From Endotrypanum monterogeii (taxonomy: Eukaryota > Euglenozoa > Kinetoplastea > Trypanosomatida > Trypanosomatidae): a stretch of 10,316 bases of DNA. The stretch lies in the NCBI GenBank assembly GCA_000333855.2, contig CM007328.1, positions 232,792-243,107 of the forward strand, given 5' to 3'. Position numbers and translations under genes: made by a program. Shown piece by piece: positions 8,729-10,316 of this stretch (position 1 is the first letter of the stretch; each line of letters opens with the position of its first letter). A model generated the notes under the pieces. The model worked only from the letters and a program-made list of their open reading frames with translations, was not told the origin of the DNA and ran no database searches.

Positions 8729-8769
8729 CTGCGCGAGAGGATAGTGCAGAAGGAAAGAATAGAAGAATG
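8729..8769 (-). promoter_or_regulatory. Candidate spliced-leader acceptor for VWA8
   Basis: Trypanosomatid mRNAs receive their 5' end by trans-splicing at an AG downstream of a pyrimidine tract. Read on the minus strand, a C/T-rich tract (about 8769-8747) leads to GCGCAG with the AG at 8730-8729. From there the minus strand has no further AG until 8535-8534, inside the coding region, and no ATG until 8557, which is in the VWA8 frame. This would give a 5' UTR of about 171 nt after the spliced leader and supports the chosen start codon. Confidence 0.55.
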
Positions 8770-8844
8770 CGCACTAATAGAAGATGCACTACACTAAATA
8801 TCCTGTGGTTGTCTCATCCCTGCTTTGTATATGAACTGCAGGTG

Positions 8845-8888
8845 CACACACATATGTATATATATATATATATATACATATGTGTGTG
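8845..8888. repeat. 44-bp perfect palindrome centred on (TA)10
   Basis: The arms read CACACATATG and its complement around a 20-base (TA)10 core at 8857-8876, giving a perfect inverted repeat with its centre between 8866 and 8867. Symmetry breaks at 8844/8889. The arms are not just TA, so the whole block can extrude as a cruciform or fold as a hairpin. It lies about 115 bases upstream of the preferred VWA8 splice acceptor. Confidence 0.9.
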
Positions 8889-8935
8889 TGCATGTGTGTG
8901 TAGAGCAGTACATGAAGACGGCAGCAATAGAGACA

Positions 8936-9035
8936 GAAAAAAAAAAAGGATGCAAGACACCAACAGGGAAAGGGAGGGAGAAAGAAGAAGAGAAGCCGTG
9001 TGCACTGGAAAAGGGAAAGGAGTGAGAAAACAGAG
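8936..9035 (-). promoter_or_regulatory. Upstream minus-strand pyrimidine tract
   Basis: The plus strand is strongly purine-rich, with a run of A near 8937-8947 and GGGAAAGGG blocks, so the minus strand is C/T-rich. AG dinucleotides occur at 9006-9005 within the tract and at 8837-8836 after it. This is a second possible acceptor region for VWA8, about 100-280 bases upstream of the preferred one. Trypanosomatid genes often have several acceptors. ATGs occur between here and 8557, so such transcripts would carry upstream ATGs. Confidence 0.3.
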
Positions 9036-9354
9036 CCACTTGGGGTGTGCAGAAACGAAACGGGAGGAACGGAAAGAGCGGAGGAACACCGCAAACGTCC
9101 CTCGTTGATGTAATGTCAATAGAATCAACGAGACACCTCCGGCGCTGACTCTACCCAATCAGTGGAGTTAAAGGGAATCGCAACCTAAGTCCTCTCTTCC
9201 CTGCAGCACGCCAAAACGGCCACCTTCCCACAGTACGGAAGAGGGGAGAAGACGCAGAAGACACCGAGAAAAAGTACAAGAAAAAGAGAGGCCAATGACC
9301 TTTAACTGACTAATTTCTGTTTTCTTTCCTTTCGGAACATCACTGTACCACACG

Positions 9355-9380
9355 TAATATATATATATGTATATATATAA
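9355..9380. repeat. Interrupted TA repeat
   Basis: A TA-rich stretch broken by a single G at 9369, with TAAT/ATAA at its ends. It is nearly palindromic but imperfect because of the G. Confidence 0.75.
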
Positions 9381-9655
9381 TAGGAGAGAGAGGAGGAGCA
9401 GCATCACCGGCTGCACACGCACTCTGAAGTCATCACCCCTTCGGCATCCCATGCATCTTGTTGGGAGCATCAGTCCGAATCCATCGCCGACCCCTTCACC
9501 TACGCCCCCACCACTGCACTGCTGGTGCTGCCGATTCCCTGCAACCTCTGACCACCTTGAAACAGTTTCTCCTGCAGGTAAATCTCAGCGGGGAAGAAAA
9601 GGAAGGTGCCTCGGATTTCAACATCACTCGAAAATAATAAAAACCAAACGCATAG

Positions 9656-9685
9656 ACAAATATATATATATATATATATATTTGT
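9656..9685. repeat. 30-bp perfect palindrome centred on (TA)10
   Basis: The sequence is ACAAA, then (TA)10 at 9661-9680, then TTTGT. Symmetry is exact from 9656 to 9685 and fails at 9655/9686. A nearby copy of ACAAATA at 9694-9700 is outside the palindrome. Confidence 0.9.
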
Positions 9686-9802
9686 ACAGACAGACAAATA
9701 GATGACATATCATCGAAGGATGTGATGCGTCGCTCGGCTCCACCGTGCCGTGGTATATGGCACTGACACCTTGAGCTTACACATCACCTCACAACGCACC
9801 AC

Positions 9803-9848
9803 TACCCTTCCCTTCCTTCTCCCTTTTTCACGTTAAACCGTCTTGCAG
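9803..9848 (+). promoter_or_regulatory. Plus-strand pyrimidine tract with AG (acceptor-like)
   Basis: The plus strand carries an almost uninterrupted C/T tract (about 9803-9829), then a short spacer and TCTTGCAG with the AG at 9847-9848. By tract length, spacing and the CAG end it is among the best acceptor-like signals in the window, but it points away from VWA8. No credible plus-strand coding region follows within the remaining 470 bases, so any gene it serves lies beyond the right edge. It could also be chance in a low-complexity region. Confidence 0.35.
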
Positions 9849-9911
9849 AAAAAGAAGTTATCACACACGACTGCAAAACATAGATACATATATCCATATA
9901 TAGTATAGGTA

Positions 9912-9928
9912 TGTGTGTGTGTGTGTGT
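9912..9928. repeat. (TG)8 microsatellite
   Basis: A run of alternating TG just to the right of a TA-rich, partly symmetric stretch (9888-9911). Alternating purine-pyrimidine runs of this kind are common in trypanosomatid spacers. Confidence 0.8.
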
Positions 9929-10032
9929 TTGTGTAACTATGAGCACCGTCTCTACAGCAGGACGGAAAATGATGGGTAACGGGTTCGCACTAAACTGTTT
10001 AACGCTGTCTGTACGTGTCCCTGTGTATTCAT

Positions 10033-10100
10033 CTCAAAAAGAGACAAAAGAAAAAGCGGAAAGAAGATGAAAAAAAATTGCACTCTCAAAAAAAAAAAAA
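10033..10100 (-). promoter_or_regulatory. Minus-strand pyrimidine tract with AG (acceptor-like)
   Basis: The plus strand is A/G-rich here, including a run of A at 10088-10100. The minus strand therefore reads as a T-rich tract interrupted by AG at 10086-10083 and followed by AG at 10034-10033. No minus-strand gene with ordinary codons follows before VWA8, 1.5 kb away. If used, it would give VWA8 a very long 5' UTR; otherwise it is low-complexity sequence. Confidence 0.2.
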
Positions 10101-10253
10101 GGAACCGTGCTGCGGCACACCCTCCACCAGCTGCGAGACAGAGAGATATACATAATGAATATGCCCACACCGCCGACCTTTACCCAGACACCCCCTATGA
10201 AAAAAACAACATATATACATCTTTACAACATCACCCTCAACCAACCTCCTACC

Positions 10254-10291
10254 TATATAAATATAAATATATATATATTTATATTTATATA
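10254..10291. repeat. 38-bp perfect AT-only palindrome
   Basis: An AT-only inverted repeat with AAA and TTT triplets placed symmetrically about a centre between 10272 and 10273. It is exact out to 10254/10291. The AAA/TTT spacing shows it is more than a plain TA run. Confidence 0.88.
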
Positions 10292-10316
10292 TTTATGCAT
10301 GTGTAGAATGCTAGAG

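Larger units (their letters stand above)
8558..10316. other. Non-coding region upstream of VWA8
   Basis: About 1.75 kb without a credible gene on either strand. Open frames are short and made of low-complexity translations from TA, TG, poly-A and purine tracts. The sequence is more AT-rich than VWA8. It contains acceptor-like signals on both strands and the three TA-centred palindromes annotated separately. I looked for tRNA-like and snoRNA-like features and found none I could support. It is either the 5' flank plus the 3' UTR of another minus-strand gene, or a strand-switch region. Confidence 0.65.

Noticed and set aside
8538..9158. Hydrophobic minus-strand frames upstream of VWA8 that look like membrane peptides
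   Set aside because: The Leu/Phe/Ser-rich translations come from pyrimidine tracts and the Tyr-Ile runs from TA repeats. Several overlapping frames look equally hydrophobic.
9701..9780. Possible SIDER-type retroposon remnant in the right flank
   Set aside because: I could not recognise a signature block or a flanking target-site duplication with a poly-A tail, so there is nothing to support the call.
9966..10010. C-box-like AATGATGG as a C/D snoRNA
   Set aside because: No matching D box (CTGA) with terminal stem at a suitable distance, and no neighbouring copies as expected for trypanosomatid snoRNA clusters.

Overview
The window looks like nuclear DNA from a trypanosomatid, most likely Leishmania or a close relative. 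It carries one intronless gene of about 7.7 kb in GC-rich codons. The flanks are non-coding and full of pyrimidine tracts followed by AG (the form of spliced-leader acceptors), with (TA)n and (TG)n arrays and homopolymer runs. I cannot name the species.

Essentially all convincing coding sequence is one minus-strand gene, roughly 8557 down to 858, for the trypanosomatid version of VWA8 (von Willebrand factor A domain-containing protein 8). VWA8 is a large AAA+ ATPase known from animals as a mitochondrial protein. The order is: arginine-rich N-terminal extension, AAA module 1 (degenerate Walker A), long disordered basic insert, AAA module 2, AAA module 3 (complete Walker A/B), a long poorly conserved linker, a Gly-rich VWA8 signature and a C-terminal VWA domain with a complete MIDAS metal site.

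The gene is not open in one frame. The first 1,992 codons stop at 2579-2581. The C-terminal 590 or so codons, including the whole VWA domain, lie in another frame, and the two frames overlap by about 100 bases. One extra base between about 2582 and 2640 would join them into a protein of about 2,566 residues. The downstream frame has no ATG until 1950-1952, well inside the family-specific part, so it is not a separate gene. An indel in the assembly or a real inactivating mutation are the main explanations.

Layout: 1-857 is the VWA8 3' region, with C runs, a (TA)10 array, a hairpin and, at the far left, a minus-strand splice-acceptor-like signal for the next gene. 858-8557 is VWA8. 8558-10316 is about 1.75 kb without a credible gene. 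It holds the putative VWA8 splice acceptor, several other pyrimidine tracts on both strands, and three perfect TA-centred palindromes of 44, 30 and 38 bp. A good plus-strand acceptor-like signal at 9803-9848 leaves open a plus-strand gene to the right, which would make this flank a divergent strand-switch region. I found no tRNA, rRNA, CRISPR array, transposase or reverse transcriptase.
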